A stretch of DNA of 64,000 nucleotides from Paraphoma chrysanthemicola. Taxonomy: Eukaryota > Ascomycota > Dothideomycetes > Pleosporales > Phaeosphaeriaceae. The position numbers and the translations under genes were made by a program. The stretch spans positions 372,001 through 436,000 of the forward strand of contig JAGMWG010000026.1 of the NCBI GenBank assembly GCA_020744225.1, in the 5' to 3' direction. Shown here one piece after another: positions 24,072 to 33,843 of the stretch. Numbering within the stretch: position 1 is the first letter of the stretch; every line of letters begins with the position of its first letter. The notes under the pieces were generated by a model that was not told where the DNA came from, did no database searches, and saw only the letters and a list, made by a program, of their open reading frames with translations.

Positions 24072-25751
24072 TCAAAACCCCGACTGCGGCGTTCCCTCTG
24101 CTTCGAGCCCATCCATTTCGCCCAAGGATATTGCAAACTCATCGCACCTCTCCTCACCAACCACATCGCGCGCGAACTCTTCCCACTGCCGCGCTTTCCG
24201 GTCCGCATCCAAGGATAATTGTTCCCATCGCTTCACCTCATCCTTCGACACACTCTGCATTTGCTTCTTCCGCTCACTACTGCCCGACTTGCAGTTATCC
24301 AGCCACTCTAAAGCTTTCTTGCTCTCTTCTGTGTCCCGTTTCACAGTACTGACATGTGCGATGATGACAATGCTCGGTAACGGTCGGCCTGGTGTCACTT
24401 CTACCACGAGCCGAAGCAAATCTGTCAATGGATGGTCGAACTTATGGAGGTCCAGCTTGCTGGGCGGCTCAGAGCCCGGCCCCCGTGATTCTGTCGCCGC
24501 GAAACATTTGATAAAGCCCTTGAATTTGGCAAGGGACTGTGTGATGGAATTGTGAATCGCTTTGTCTTCGGTTTCTTTGGATTTTAGGCCAGGGTCATCG
24601 GAAGGTATCGGTCGATTTTCTTGGCCAGCGAGATCGACGAGAGTGACCAGCCCGCGATGAGAGCCGGTTTTGCTATGCTTGATTCGCAAGAAGACAAAGG
24701 TGTGGGAGCGTGACGAGCATTCGTTCTGGTGCGTTTTATCCCTCTTGCGTCGCCCCAGGAGCTCATGGATGTGTTGTTTAGCTGCGGCCACAGTGTCATG
24801 TGAGTGAAACTTGATAGGCATGTGCTTCTTCTGCTGCAGCTTGTACCTCAATCGGCTCTCGATGGTCAGGTCGGTGTGGGAGCGGGTTAACTCGACAAGT
24901 GCCAACTGGTCTTTGACTCCTGGAGGGTTCACCGAGAGGTCGGTAATGCTGGATTTGTACTGCTGCAGGACCATAACTTCGACATTGAAATCGCCGTTTT
25001 GTGGGTCATAGATGAAGTCTAGCGCACGGAACAGGAACGGACTGGTTTCTGGGCTCGTGCTGCCTTTAACGTCAGTGATCATTGTACTCGATTTGCCAGT
25101 TCCAGTCTGGCCATATGCGACAAGCAAGGCGTTACGCGATTCGTTCATCGCCGAGCGCACCAGATGAAAAGTCTGGTCCCAAAGGACAGACGTGGTCTCG
25201 GATTCGAGAAAGATGCGATCTGAAGGCCACACTTTGTATGTCTCAGACCCTGGCACGTTCTTTGCATCCCATGAGTGGAAGCACATGCCCATTCGATGCC
25301 GGACATAGTGGAATGGAGGGCATTCTGACGTGGGTGACCATATTGTGGGACGAGCGGAGTACTCCGTGGTATCATATTCGGGTGATGGCAAGGCACCATG
25401 CTCGCGTGGGCCCCGAAGACGCACCCAGCGTAGCACAGGGTTGACTGTGTCCAGCAGCTGCTTGGTAGTCCGAGCATCTAGCTCCTTGTAGCGGTCTCGG
25501 TCGATTATCAATGCCCTCATTTTCTCGTCGAGGTCCGTCATCTGTTGCTCTCGCTCTTCGTCTTTTTCTTTCTCCAGCTTTTGGAGAGCTGCATCCTTCT
25601 CTTGCTCCACATGTGCCAGCTCCTCTTCAAATTGGGCGATTAACTTCGCGTGCTCTCCCTTAAAGTAGGCAACCAGGGCATCTTTTAGATCGTCAAGATC
25701 TTGATCCCTCGGATCCTTGTACGTCTCAGGTAAATTTTGTTGGTCCGGCAT
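24072..25751 (-). CDS. Kinesin with C-terminal motor domain (kinesin-14-type layout)
   Basis: The first in-frame ATG is at 25751 (the open frame reaches further, without ATG), giving 559 aa. Residues about 15-110 are coiled coil (EQEKDAALQKLEKEKDEE). The motor follows directly and contains every nucleotide-binding signature: P-loop GQTGTGKS at residues 214-221, switch I NECSSRSH at 343-350, and switch II DLAGQE at 373-378. The final motor helix is HVSTV...KKALEWL. A ~80-residue charged tail follows. A coiled coil placed immediately before the motor is the layout of minus-end-directed kinesin-14 proteins (Kar3, KlpA); direction cannot be proved from sequence. It is the closest relative, in this window, of the degenerate motor at 3859-6735. 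Switch II has Gln where most kinesins have Ser or Asn, a mild departure. The divergent neighbour at 26541 starts 790 bases away, so they may share a promoter region. Confidence 0.93.
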   Translation of the reverse strand: MPDQQNLPETYKDPRDQDLDDLKDALVAYFKGEHAKLIAQFEEELAHVEQEKDAALQKLEKEKDEEREQQMTDLDEKMRALIIDRDRYKELDARTTKQLLDTVNPVLRWVRLRGPREHGALPSPEYDTTEYSARPTIWSPTSECPPFHYVRHRMGMCFHSWDAKNVPGSETYKVWPSDRIFLESETTSVLWDQTFHLVRSAMNESRNALLVAYGQTGTGKSSTMITDVKGSTSPETSPFLFRALDFIYDPQNGDFNVEVMVLQQYKSSITDLSVNPPGVKDQLALVELTRSHTDLTIESRLRYKLQQKKHMPIKFHSHDTVAAAKQHIHELLGRRKRDKTHQNECSSRSHTFVFLRIKHSKTGSHRGLVTLVDLAGQENRPIPSDDPGLKSKETEDKAIHNSITQSLAKFKGFIKCFAATESRGPGSEPPSKLDLHKFDHPLTDLLRLVVEVTPGRPLPSIVIIAHVSTVKRDTEESKKALEWLDNCKSGSSERKKQMQSVSKDEVKRWEQLSLDADRKARQWEEFARDVVGEERCDEFAISLGEMDGLEAEGTPQSGF

Positions 25752-26469
25752 ATCATCGAGCCTTGTATATGGTCGCCTTCCATAGGTCTCAGACGTTCGT
25801 GTTGGAGCATGTTTGCGCCGTACCTGCTGTGTGACATGATGTAGCGCACGTGTCACTGCACTCGCGGCACGTGATCGCAATCGTTCCACAACCTGCACTT
25901 TTACTTGCCTGCTTTCCACGGATGTTGGCGGCCGCACACGATACTCTCCACGGCTACAGATTCATGAAGTCAGGCAGGCAAAGTGTGAACATCAGCTCGA
26001 GGCTACGGCTGCCGAAAGCACGGATCAGGGCATTTGGTATGCATTGTTCGCTCGAAGTGAGACACCTCGGACCGTATGCTGTTGGCCTTTCTGCACGTCG
26101 TCCCGGTTCAATCTTCCATCTTCGACCCTTCTGCCGACAGTCTGCTGATGACGAAAGGGATCGGGCCGAGAAATTCGGTCGCTATTGTGACTCGCAAAAT
26201 AATCGCTGCACGTCAAAAATCTTTCGCGTGGGTATATTTCATACGAGCAGGCGTACTTTGGGTCATAGCGACACTGAACACTTACAGAGACTCTTTGTTG
26301 TACACTTATCTAGTATATCTTCAAATCTCACGGTAATTTCTGCTAATGCTAACGAGTTACGCAGAGGGGTAAATCTGGCGCTAAAACTTGGCGTGTAGCG
26401 ATTGTTTTGCAAGATACCGATAACGTAAGCGACAAGCCATTCGTTGTCGACCTGCAGGCACCAAGCACC

Positions 26470-26520
26470 ATCTTTTTGCCCTACCACCCACCGCCCACCA
26501 CCCACCACCACGAGACTTGA
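26470..26520 (+). promoter_or_regulatory. CA/CC-rich leader tract before the 210-aa gene
   Basis: A C/A-rich, G-poor run just upstream of the ATG at 26541 (CCACC repeated several times). Such leaders are common in fungal 5' UTRs, but no specific element is identified. Confidence 0.3.
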
Positions 26521-26540
26521 GCGTGCAACCAGGTCCCGAG

Positions 26541-27173
26541 ATGGCCGGTCCGAACAAGATCGGGGAGCACAATGTATTGGACTGTGGCCCTGTCGGCAAG
26601 ATGTTCGAAGACACCAAGCAAAAGCTTCGCAAACAAGCAGTCATGGAGGCGTTGGCAATTGCAACACCCCTCCCATCAACACCACCGCAATCACGGGAAT
26701 GCCCGAGCCCCATCGAGGCCCAGCCGCAGGAGAATCAGGACAGGCCAGCAGACATTTGGGTGTCCAGCGAAGATTGCCTGCGTCTCGTGCAAGATAGTGA
26801 GCTCGATTGTTTGGTAACCCAGGGCAACAATTTCACGACACGCCCATATCGGGCAACATTGCGCCTCGTCCCCGACGGCAGCCATGGCCCAACACTCTAT
26901 GTCGAGCATCATAGCACTGGCCCGCCAGCCACACAGCCGCAGGAGAGTCCCATGCCGATCACCATCGAGCTGCGCTCTGTCTTTGTGGGTTTGGAAAAGC
27001 GCCGCTGGCGACGGGATGGCCCCAAAGTGCAGCAGCGAATCATACGATTCAAGCCGCACATGAAGTCGTCGATAGACACCGACATCTGTGTGACCTGTGC
27101 GAAGACGCCGGAGCTCCTTGAGTCGCTCGGTACTTGGTATCGTGCTCTTGCTTTTGCGTCTCGTCACCGTTGA
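26541..27173 (+). CDS. Uncharacterised protein, possible PH-like C-terminal fold
   Basis: A 210-aa frame from the first ATG at 26541 (codons upstream are open but have no ATG). Residues 1-70 are polar and Pro/Gln-rich. The C-terminal half alternates short strands (RATLRLVPDG, TLYVEHHS, ITIELRSVFVGLEKRRW, QRIIRFKP, DICVTCAK) and ends in an amphipathic helix with a Trp (LESLGTWYRALAF). Such a strand series capped by a Trp-containing helix is how PH-like domains end, so a lipid- or protein-binding PH-like fold is possible (inference). No signal peptide or membrane segment. It is followed 58 bases later by the start of the long coiled-coil gene in the same direction. Confidence 0.7.
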   Translation: MAGPNKIGEHNVLDCGPVGKMFEDTKQKLRKQAVMEALAIATPLPSTPPQSRECPSPIEAQPQENQDRPADIWVSSEDCLRLVQDSELDCLVTQGNNFTTRPYRATLRLVPDGSHGPTLYVEHHSTGPPATQPQESPMPITIELRSVFVGLEKRRWRRDGPKVQQRIIRFKPHMKSSIDTDICVTCAKTPELLESLGTWYRALAFASRHR

Positions 27174-27231
27174 GCAACGCCGAGCACACAGCTGTACTGA
27201 GACAGCACGGCACGAACCACATCTTTGAGAC

Positions 27232-30200
27232 ATGCCGGCAATCACCATGGATACTCAAATGAAAACCCAAACTTCGGATGGACAGATAAAGCATCATCTC
27301 ATTCCTCATCTCATCTCTGCGCTCCAACAAGACGTCGCAATCAGGATGCCACACCCTGCAACACCTGGTTTCTCTTCTCGCCAAAGCCGACAGACCCTTG
27401 CAGGACACGGTCGTCGTTCGAATGGCATCGCGTCATCTGACAAAGCTGTTCCCGAATCTGAAGACCTCATCTGCAGCCTGATAGAGCAGCCTTGCCCAGA
27501 CCCTAGGCCCAAGATTCTAGCCCAACAGGACAAGAGATCTATGCCCACCGTGCAGGAACGGCACCAAGAGCAGCCAAATGACGACCAGAAAGAGCTGAAT
27601 GCTCGTGAGCCAGAGTCCAGTAACAAGGTCGGGTCTCTTGCACATCGTGTCAAGACCTTTTTCCGCCCGGGTCCCGAGGCTGTTACCCGACCAGGGGAAG
27701 AAGCGCAGTCCCCTATCCAGACTGATCGCCCTCGCCCTTCGACTTCGAATTCTCGTCGAGGCGGCCAGCGTCCATCTCGAGCCATCTCGCCTCAACCCAA
27801 TCATCACCCCTCACATCGTTCGCGGCTGCCAAGCAGTAGGCATGGTTCTCCCGGGGTATGCACAAACTCATGCTGCACACCATATTCCTCAGACTCACAT
27901 CTACAGTCGACACGTAGTCTCCGTCACGAGCCATACCGCTCATCCAGGTGTCATGGCTTACAAGTATGTCGACCTTCCAGCCACTTCAACAGCAGACTGA
28001 CTTTCATATACAGTCGAAGCATAGATCGCGCGGTGAACGCTCCGAGACTCCTGTTCGAACATCTCGTTGGCATCAGGCTAATAATGCGGCGACGGTTTCA
28101 CACAATCAACTCGAAGCACTTGGGGAAAATCTCGCCGAGGTTGTTGGAGACGAGTTCTTGGACGCCTTTGGAGACTTTGCTCCTAAGCTTCTCAGCTCCA
28201 TCCAAGGCGTGGTAGAGACTGCTGCCCGTTCCTACAGGAATGATTTGGCCAAGGGACTCAACGAACAGCGCTATCATGTCAACGCTACGTTGGAGGCTGG
28301 TCTCTCGGATCTCTCTGACGACACGTTCGACCAACTTGCTCGCTTGGCGGCGACAACAACCGAAAGTCACACCGACCTGAAGCAAGTCACGACCGAACGT
28401 ATCGAAACGTTACAGAACACGACGACCGAACGTTTCGATATGTTACAGAACAGGACTACGGAAAGCCGCGATCGCGTCCTAGATACCACGAGACAGCATG
28501 CAAACACCATTACCCAAGCGATCCACGACAACCAACAGGAGACTGCGCAGCGTGTCGACGCCCTCAGGTCAGCCGTTGATAAGAATCGACAAGACCTTAT
28601 CCAAGACAGCAAAGACCAGAGCGACGATATCAAAGATTCTTTCACTCGACAATTCAACGACAGCCACAACTTGTTCACGAAGCAGTTTAACCAACTAGAT
28701 GCCCAAGCTGTTCATCACTTCAATGTCCTTAGAGCTCAAGCTTTGGAGACTCATGCGGCTATGATTACGAACACTGACCAGCTTGGAGCCAAAATGGAGA
28801 ACCTCAGCAATTTTCAGCAGAACCCACATCTCAACCCCGCCTTCATGCAAGCGATGCAGGATGCTGTCCGCGCTGTCGTTGGTGTACCACAGCATGCGAC
28901 ACTGGTGCAATGGCAGTCGCAACTGGCGTCTTTGCAGCCCTTGCCGGCACCCCACCCCGTTGCCGGTGCTCCCGTTGTGGTAAAATGCTGCTCACCAACG
29001 CACTCATCCACCAGCATGGCCCAAGCAGACAAGCATGCGACGGCTGATCTAGCGAGCGTGGAACAGGAGCGGAACCAGGCTCGCAACGAGCTCGCTTTGT
29101 CTCAACGCGATACAGAGCAGGCTTTGGACATTGCGGACCTCAACATCGAGGTGGGCGGATTGGTCCTCAACCATGAACGAAACTCTTCTGCGGCTGCCAT
29201 CTCCAAGATCAAGGCTGATGCTGCTATCGTCGTCCGCGCCAAGGAACTGGAGGGACATGCCGCCATCGCCAAGGTAAACGACGCTGTCGAAATGGCGAAC
29301 TTGAATCTGGAGATTGGTGGTGCTGTTGTTGCCCACGAACGGAATGTCTCCATGTCGGCGATTTCGCGATTGCAGTCTAAAGCTGCCTCGGAAGCACGAA
29401 CCCTGCGCTTCGAACGGGCTGGTGCCCATTTTGGGGAACAAGAAGCTTTAAATCGCGCTTCCAGTGCCATGGAACTTGTCAACTCGGTCCAAGAGACCGG
29501 AGATTATGTGTTGGATCACGAACGAGCTTCTGCTTCTGCAGCAATCTCACGAATGCAGTCTACCGCAGCCTCAGAAGCTTGGATGCTTCGACAGGAACGC
29601 AATTCGGCGCGTGCCCGTGAACGCGGAGCTTCCAATCGCCTGGACGAAGTCATGGAATTCGCCAAGTCAACCCAAGAAACGGCAGATTCCATTTTGAATC
29701 ACGAACGAGCTTCTGCTTCTGCAGCAATATCGCGAATGCAGACTAATGCAGCCTCAGAAGCTGCGTTGCTTCGACAAGAACGCAATGCGGCGCGTGCCGG
29801 TGCAAGGCAAGCCTCAAATCACCTTGACGATGTTATCAACACTCTCTCATACTCCGAAGAGACGGCAGATGCCGTGCTTTCCCATGAGCGACGTGTGTTT
29901 GGCGAGACTGTATCGCAGATGCGTACGACTGCGGCCGCTGAAACCGACATCATGCGCTTTGGAAGAGACGTACGCAGTTCGATGCTCGACACCACACATG
30001 GTGATCTTGCTGCCGCCAAGGAGGACCTCCGAAACAAAGACGATGAACTTACCGATGTTCTGGACCTGCACGACATGCAGCTGGACATCATGACTTCAAT
30101 CGATCAAGCCACATTGTCAACCATGTCTGCTGTCACCAGCAAAATAAAGCGCAAATATGACCTTTCCGGAGTCTATAAAGATATTGAGGCACGCGCCCAG

Positions 30201-30467
30201 CTGTCCGATGCCAGGGCTCAAATCTCAGAGAAGGACCGCGAAATCTTCAACCTCCACGACGACTGCGCCACGTCGGAACGAAGGGTCGTTGAGCTGGATG
30301 ATGCAATCAATCATGCTGGTGAGGAGGTTCGAGATGCATGCCGGGCCGATAAGCCGGACACTCAGCGAGGTTGTTTGGAACGTGCGGTGGGTTTCTTGAC
30401 GAGGGCCACGGTGGGTGATGCATATGAGGAGAGTGATTCAGAAATGGTTGAAAGCGGGGAAGAGTGA
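27232..30467 (+). CDS. Large repetitive coiled-coil protein, spliced
   Basis: The ATG at 27232 opens 244 codons. A canonical intron follows at 27964-28013 (50 nt: GTATGT donor, CTGAC branch site, TACAG acceptor, phase 0) and joins in frame to an 817-codon exon ending at 30467, giving 1,061 aa. A second likely intron at 27856-27906 (51 nt, GTATGC...CTCAC...TACAG) is also phase 0 and a multiple of three. If removed, the product is 1,044 aa and loses a Cys-rich 17-residue insert. The N-terminal ~240 residues are Pro/Ser/Arg/Gln-rich and disordered. The rest is nearly all helical: three 11-residue TTER repeats (28389-28490), then five units of 54-61 residues centred on a His-Glu-Arg core (29130-29970), and an acidic C-terminus. 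There is no membrane segment or catalytic motif. It probably acts as a structural or scaffold filament. It lies between the active kinesin and a set of membrane proteins. Confidence 0.83.
28389..28490 (+). repeat. Three 33-bp (11-residue) tandem repeats
   Basis: The ACC-GAA or ACG-GAA core recurs at 28392, 28425 and 28458, exactly 33 bases apart. It encodes TTERIETLQNT, TTERFDMLQNR and TTESRDRVLD. An 11-residue period is a known alternative to heptads in helical bundles and coiled coils. Confidence 0.85.
29130..29970 (+). repeat. Five-unit 61-residue HER repeat array
   Basis: His-Glu-Arg cores start at 29172, 29334, 29517, 29700 and 29883. The spacings are 162, 183, 183 and 183 bases. Each unit has HER, an Ala/Ser-rich ISRMQ-like helix, Ala-Ala-Ser-Glu, then an ER-containing helix and a Glu-Thr-rich linker. 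Copies three and four are almost identical in DNA over 62 bases (29518-29579 and 29701-29762, five mismatches by eye), so they duplicated recently or are kept alike by conversion. Confidence 0.9.
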
Positions 30468-30938
30468 ATCATCAACAATTCGTGATTGGCGGACTGGTTT
30501 TGCGTTGATGGAGAGTTGGCCCATGTGATCAGTGGTAAAGTTTGTGCACGTTCACTTCAATGCCGAAAAATTCTCGTGCTTCAAGGCCAGTACGCTATTT
30601 CTTCCAGCTTAATCGGCGCTTATCATTGCGTTTTCACCGGATACTATCATGTTCTTCAGTCTTACTGGTGGACGATGCGTGTCATCGCTTCCTTTGCCTA
30701 CCATGAAATATGCTCTTTCACTTCAATCAGGATCACGCGGTACTTCCATACCGCTGCGAACTTCTTGGCAATTCACGCCAAAAGCACACAAAGACTAGTG
30801 CGTGAATGCAGCAAACAAGATCGGCCAGACAAACTCTATCCCTTTAACATCTGGTGAGCCGACGGGCCCTCCCAGTGAACTAACCTTACATAGCTTTGTC
30901 GTCCTCGTTTCAACCACCGACTCACGCGACAGCTCAAC

Positions 30939-31958
30939 ATGCGCATATCGACCGTACTCGTACTCGCATTCTCAATTCTACGCCTCTCGGTCGCATCTCC
31001 AGGTGCAACCTCACCATCTTCCACTTGTCCAGATGGCTCCTCGTGCGAACCGCCGCTTTGGTACGGTCAGATGATGACACGTACGAACACCTCGATCACG
31101 CAAGCCGCTGCCATCGATAGCTTCCTTGAGGAAAACAAGCATGAGCCCGGACTGGTGGGATATGATGCCATCAGCAGGCACCTAGTCGCGATACAAGCTT
31201 CCAACACCAGACTATGGATCGACTGCACGGCGGAACAAGCGGCAAGAGAGCAAATGGAAACCGAAATCGCTTCCCTCATGGATACTGCCCGCAATAAGCT
31301 TACGTCAGCAAGTGGAAACGACATAGACGCCATCATTGTCGACTTCCTTGAAGTGACCACAACAAGATACATGTCCTTCGTCAAACACCCCACTCATACC
31401 CGTATCGTCTCAAGACTAACCATGACCAACGACCTCGCGCACGATGCACAAAGAACAGCAACATTCTATTGGGACACCACGGTCACCGGAAACCTAGTCT
31501 TGCTGCGGTGTCTCGTATACCGCCTGCAGACATCGTGCACACATCGCGAGTTCGCGCAGGCGAGAAGCCCCAATGCACGATCTACCATGCACGATTTCTC
31601 CACGTGGGAACATGAGGCTGCAGCTCGTTTCAACGGGGACAGGGACAATGTCTTGGAGTATGACGCGGTATTGCACCAGAATGGGAGGGATCTAGTCACC
31701 TTGACTGAAACGGTCGAAGCGCAACATCGACGCCGAGGAGGTCACAGGGGCAGGTGGGGAAGACTAATGGCGTGGCTAAGATCAGGTGGAGATGCAGCAC
31801 CATACCCGAACTATAGGCTCGGAGACACGGAGTACCTCTCGGCTCAGGCGATTGTGACGAAGGTGGGCAACATGGTCAGAACAGGTGTCAAGATTGGAAG
31901 CAACGATAAGGAACCATACACACAATTTGAGAGAGCAAATAAAGGGAAGAAGGCGTAG
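30939..31958 (+). CDS. Secreted or lumenal helical protein
   Basis: A 339-aa frame from an ATG at 30939. Residues 1-20 form a signal peptide (basic start, hydrophobic VLVLAFSIL core, Val-Ala-Ser cleavage site before Pro21). The mature part starts with a short CPDGSSC segment and is then mainly helical (AAIDSFLEENKHE, REQMETEIASLMDTARNKL). A moderately hydrophobic segment (TGNLVLLRCLVYRL) lies near the centre. An Arg-rich patch (HRRRGGHRGRWGR) near residue 270 and a Lys-rich end follow. At 339 aa it is longer than a typical small secreted effector. No enzyme motif is visible and the family is not recognised. It lies 470 bases downstream of the coiled-coil gene in the same direction. Confidence 0.8.
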   Translation: MRISTVLVLAFSILRLSVASPGATSPSSTCPDGSSCEPPLWYGQMMTRTNTSITQAAAIDSFLEENKHEPGLVGYDAISRHLVAIQASNTRLWIDCTAEQAAREQMETEIASLMDTARNKLTSASGNDIDAIIVDFLEVTTTRYMSFVKHPTHTRIVSRLTMTNDLAHDAQRTATFYWDTTVTGNLVLLRCLVYRLQTSCTHREFAQARSPNARSTMHDFSTWEHEAAARFNGDRDNVLEYDAVLHQNGRDLVTLTETVEAQHRRRGGHRGRWGRLMAWLRSGGDAAPYPNYRLGDTEYLSAQAIVTKVGNMVRTGVKIGSNDKEPYTQFERANKGKKA

Positions 31959-32528
31959 ATATGTGTAATCAGAATGTGACTTGGATTCTCCCTTTGTAAA
32001 CATGGCTTCGGCACTCCGTCTCTTCTTCACCCTCCCTGGTCTGCGATTCTATGGCGAGAGGTTCTGACGCAGTCGATTCCCACTGTACGGCTGGGCTTTG
32101 ATGTCTGACATTCAAACGGGCGTGCTCTGAGACAGGGGGCGGGAGACAGGAATACAACCTCACCTCAATGATCCTATCGCCAAGACTCCTTCGTAATCTC
32201 CACCAATATTACTCCTTGGTTTGGCGTGACTTACTTCTGTCAGTGACTCGCCGGAGGTGGCGGGGTCAATCAGGAGAACCTGCATCGACTCGCGATTCTT
32301 GCCCATCATCCATCCCACCTGGGTCGTGTCCTTCAACACTGCCCACCACTCGGAGTGCTGGCTATCTTCCCTGCCTAATATTGTTTCCAACATCATTCAT
32401 TGAGTACCTCGTTTGCACAAAGTCTGTTCAGCATGTGAGTAGCCCTGAGCGACGTCCAAATAGAATCAACTAAACTCAAAGCCAGGTTCCACTTGTCTCT
32501 TACCAAGATCAGCGTATTTATTCTGGCT

Positions 32529-32909
32529 ATGCAGCAAGTTCTCACCATCATCGACATTGTCTACTCTGTCATACCCGACTTCCGGCCCCTCATTCGCGGC
32601 AGCTTCGTCCTGCTCTCCGTCTTTTCACTCGCCGTGGTCGTCAGCAGGATCTTGCACCTTGATCGCCTGGTCACAAAGTTCAAGACTGCGTATAAAGGCT
32701 GGGCAGATGCAAATGCACTTTCAAAACATTGTGATTGCTGTGTCAGGCAGGTGCTCGATATCGATGGAGTTACCAGTCCAGGCCGTCGCGCAACTACTTT
32801 CCAAGGACAAGGACAGGACTTCGGCGGGACGGGGGGACTTGGACACCGAAGGAGGTTGGGAAGGCGTTGGAGGAGGAGGATGGACCCAGACACTGAGGCT
32901 ACCGAGTAG
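32529..32909 (+). CDS. Small membrane protein, 5' structure uncertain
   Basis: From the first ATG (32529) the frame gives 126 aa. It has a hydrophobic start (QQVLTIIDIVYSVI) and a clear membrane helix at residues about 25-43 (SFVLLSVFSLAVVVSRILHL), then a basic tail with a CDCC cluster and a very Arg-rich end. The frame is open upstream to 32439 and adds another hydrophobic stretch (ISVFILA), so an upstream exon is likely. A GTGAGT donor at 32435 and a CAG acceptor at 32485 mark a 51-nt intron candidate, but the upstream exon's frame does not join cleanly. The Arg-rich C-terminus may be artefactual if another intron lies after about 32748. Function unknown. Confidence 0.5.
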   Translation: MQQVLTIIDIVYSVIPDFRPLIRGSFVLLSVFSLAVVVSRILHLDRLVTKFKTAYKGWADANALSKHCDCCVRQVLDIDGVTSPGRRATTFQGQGQDFGGTGGLGHRRRLGRRWRRRMDPDTEATE

Positions 32910-33471
32910 ATCACTCGTTATGCTTGAGACGCCTTGTCCTTTGGAAGGAGAACTGGTGTTGTGGTACAAGAGGGGTGGTTTGGCAGAGCCATGATTCGCA
33001 CAGACTACGTTCCTTTTCTTGCCTTTGGATATTCCTCCTACCGTGTCTCGACCATGTGTTGAACATGGTTGGACATGGGCCTCTTTTGTTTTCGTGTCTT
33101 TACACACTCAATGATTTGGCGATATCCTCGCCCACTTTGCTATTCAGAAGCCAGCCATTAACTCGTGGATTTTATCCACACGTTTGTACAGACCAATAAG
33201 CCAGTTTTAAGCTGCTTCCGAGCTGCGTCTGCTCGATTTACGTACCTTTTTGTGTACCTCCGCTCTAACCTCTACACATTCCAGTATCGAGACGCGTCTT
33301 TCGCTAGCTATAATGCACTCTTAGTTCTATGATGGAAGTGTGTTTTCGGTTCCCATTTTGCGAATTTAATCGCCGTTCGAGAAAACGACCGGTATGGCTG
33401 ACACTTCCGCAATCCACAGTTGCCTAGCATCATGAACGACCAACCTCATTCCAGTCCGCGTCCAACGCGGA

Positions 33472-33843
33472 TCAGTGAGGGATGGCTAGGATTTGATCGA
33501 GCATCGTAGATACGTATGACGACCCTATACGCATGTCCCTCACAGTGGCTGTGTGGCATGGTTCAGAGTCGTTGCATGGACTGTTCTCGCAATCCTCATA
33601 TCGATTCATTGGCATGTCGAGTAGCTGCTTCAGGATCGTTGCCGCCCATTTGAATATCTTGCTTGTTAACGATTGACTCTTCAAACAAGTAGAGCCATTG
33701 TAAATCATACTGGATCTCCTCGAGATTGCCAGAGTGGCAGCACACTTAGACGGCGCAACGACGAGTCTTTCAGAAATTCTTAATTCCATAAGTCTGCCCC
33801 AAAGATAGTCCACTGCTTGCCTGAGGAACTTCTTCCTCGACAT
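33472..33843 (-). CDS. Hypothetical 123-aa protein
   Basis: An ATG at 33843 opens 123 codons. The first half is helical and amphipathic (MSRKKFLRQAVDYLWGRLMELRISERLVV) and the middle is basic with IFKWAATILKQLLDMP. Five Cys and several Met occur. No domain or signal peptide. Protein-like character is reasonable, but the length allows chance. It may be a C-terminal remnant of a longer gene. Confidence 0.4.
   Translation of the reverse strand: MSRKKFLRQAVDYLWGRLMELRISERLVVAPSKCAATLAISRRSSMIYNGSTCLKSQSLTSKIFKWAATILKQLLDMPMNRYEDCENSPCNDSEPCHTATVRDMRIGSSYVSTMLDQILAIPH

Noticed and set aside
24072..25937. Longer 621-codon version of the active kinesin
   Set aside because: The extra 62 codons have no ATG. 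The first ATG is at 25751 and matches the N-terminus of the paralogue.
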